64,000 nucleotides of DNA from Tridacna crocea (lineage: Eukaryota > Mollusca > Bivalvia > Cardiida > Cardiidae), in the NCBI GenBank assembly GCA_943736015.1, contig OX031060.1, positions 17,373,501-17,437,500 on the forward strand. The letters run 5' to 3'. Every line of letters starts with the position of its first letter. Within the stretch, counting starts at the first letter, position 1. Both the position numbers and the translations under genes were made by a program. This document shows, one piece after another, positions 51,801-54,800 of the stretch. Below the pieces are notes generated by a model that was not told where the DNA came from, searched no databases, and saw only the letters and a list, made by a program, of their open reading frames with translations.

Positions 51801-54800
51801 GGAGAAAGCTTTAGAAAAGCTTGTGAAAAATATAGAACGTTGGTACCAACATTTTCCCCCTTTCCAACAATGTTTTGTACTCTTTAAGGCCTAAAAAACA
51901 AAACCTGCATTTAGGGTTTCCTAACACTACCTAGAAAATGCTGCCCATCCTAAACTTTTTACCCTGTTGTTGCATTCTGGTTTTTTTTTTCAGGTGCCAT
52001 TGTGGTACATGGTCCATATAAAAAAAATCTGAAAAAACAAGAAACCCATACCTACCCTACCTACAGCATCTTGGACAAAAACCCTAAACACCCATATTAT
52101 TTGTTAGGTCTTATGTAATTACTGTTAATTTGGACAAGTAAAAAATTTTGTCATTCAGTAAAGACTTAAAAATCAATATCTTACCTGCCTATATGTATAT
52201 ATCTGCCTTTATGCTTCTCAAGACCATTGCATCATCTCTTTTTATAATAACCCTCTAAATAATTTCAGATCTCCTGGGAGTCTGCCACTCTTGGATTTTG
52301 GTTTACTGACCTACTAGACCGTAATCAACAGTTCCATACATGGCTGTTTGAGGGACGTCCCAGTACCTTTTGGATGACTGGTTTCTTCAATCCAACTGTG
52401 AGTGGTTGCTTCTGAAAATCTGATATCATTATCTTCTGTAACAATTTCCAGCAGGCAATTTTTAACTCTCCATGAAAATACGAATCCTTAACCCTTTACC
52501 AAACAATCCTGACCTTTGACAACCCTGAGGGAAAAGGTTTTTGAAAACATTGTTGGAAAAGGAGAAAATGCTGGTGACCAGCATTTTCTCCTCTTCCCTC
52601 AATGTTTTCTATCCTGATGAAGACAAATTCCAATATTTAATCTATATTCACTTATTTGCCTTCAATATTGATATATCCATAATTCCATTGTGTTGTAAGG
52701 GGTTAAAATACCTTATACTGTAAAAGAAAAAACACACATTTTAAACTAGAATTCAAAGTGCAATATCAAGGTTACCTTTGTCTAGAATGTCTTGTTGAAA
52801 TTGACAGTGTAGATCAAAGATCACACTTCATGTTCTGTCTAGCCTGATCTTGAGTTACATAAGCCACAAGGGTAAGAAAAGTAATGCAAGAGATATTAAC
52901 CCTTTCCCAAACGACAAAACCTTATACTGGTCCAAATTGAAAGCACTTGCAGATGACAAAATTAACATAACTAAAAAATTGAAATTTGTTTCCAGCAGGG
53001 TAGAAAACATTGTGGGAAAAGGAGAAAATGCTGGTAATGTTTGTTAAAGGGTTGAACTTGTCGACAAAAATGTTATTAAATACTTTTTTATTTCAAATAC
53101 CAATTTATCTTTGAAAGGAACATATTTCTTGTTGCCTAAATAAAATGTTTTAGCTGATCAGTAATCACATGATCGGTGACTAGGATCCCAGTTTTATACA
53201 ATACTTCTATAGGAATTTCTTGCATATTTCAGGGCTTCTTAACAGCTATGAGACAGGAAATCACCCGAGCCCACAAAGGTTGGGCTCTAGACTCTGTGAT
53301 ACTGGATAATGACGTAACCAGGATGATGAAGGAAGATGTACACAGTCCACCAAATGAAGGTTTGTGCAGTTTTACACCATTCCTGCTTTAATTGTGTTAA
53401 CCCTTTACCAAAAGACAAAGTTTTGGACTTGTCAAAATTTAAAGCTTTTGTAAACAACAAATTTTATGTAACTCAGAGTTTGAAGATGAATTTTGATTTT
53501 CTGCTGGTTACCAGCATTTTCTCCTTTTTCCACAATGTTTTCAAAAGGCTTCTTCCTGATGGTCATGAAAACCAGGGATTGTTTGGTGAAGTGGTGTTTT
53601 GCTCTGATCTTGCTTTGCACAGCCAGCATTTTGCTCCAACTTTCAACACTATTCTAGTCAATTAATGGTTATTTTTTTCGTGTTTCCAATTCCAGGCCTG
53701 GGTACCACAGTGCCTACCCTAACGCACTTTGTTTCATGAAGAAATGACTTAATTTCAATCCACTACCACAAAATCTTAGCTTATAAAACAACCTGTAAGA
53801 TAAGAGCCTTTGGAAACATTGCTGGTGACCAGCAGTTTTTACTTTTTCCATAGTGTTTCAGTATATAAACCACTTTAAACCCTTAAAGTCTCTTTCACAA
53901 CTATAATTGCTTTTGTGTCCAGTGTAGATCAGTATCAAACTGCACAAAATGAGTATTCTGATCTTGATCTGCGCTGTCTGCCTTGCTTAGGCATTTTAAG
54001 ACAAAATTAATCTTGACTATGCATGTACTTTGGTCTAATTTCTAGTTTAAAATGTATATAATGTTTATTTCACTAAGGGTTAAACTGTTTTCTTTAACCC
54101 TTTACCCCATAAGACATTTCTATGGTATCTCTAACTGACCCTAAATAACAGCAAGGATGAAGCCATTTATTATATGAATATGACACCTTTTGATAGTGTA
54201 GAAAACACTGTGGCAAAAGGTGAAATTGCTCGTCACGAGCAATTTCACCTTTTGCCACAATGTTTTCCAAAGGCTCTTACAAGCAATGCGTAGAAATGGG
54301 TATCTGTGGAGTAAAGGGTTAACTCTTTCAGCACCAAATAAATAAATTTTACCTCTTTGGACAGCTCTAAATACAATCTTTTGGAAATTACTCAGATTTT
54401 GATGCTATACAATTTACAACACAAGTTGACAATATTGTCTGTCTAGTTTGATCTTGATCTATACTGTCAGCAAAGGTCACTTTATTATATACCTAGCAGT
54501 GAAATCTTGGAATTTTCCAGTGTAATAAATTTTGATATCATCACTAGTGACGATATCAACTTTCACTTTCACTTCCTGCCGTAACTTAGGAACTAAAGAT
54601 ATCCGAAAGGTATATAATAAATAGAGGATATTTGTATTTTTCGGTGAAAGATCAATATTTATTTCATCGAGTGAACAACATCGGTAATATTTTCACGAGT
54701 GACGCAGCCATGAGTGAAAATATTGCCGATGGTGTTCACGAGATGAAATAAATTTCCATCTTTAACCGAAAAAAAAAAAATTTTCTATTTATCTCATGCT

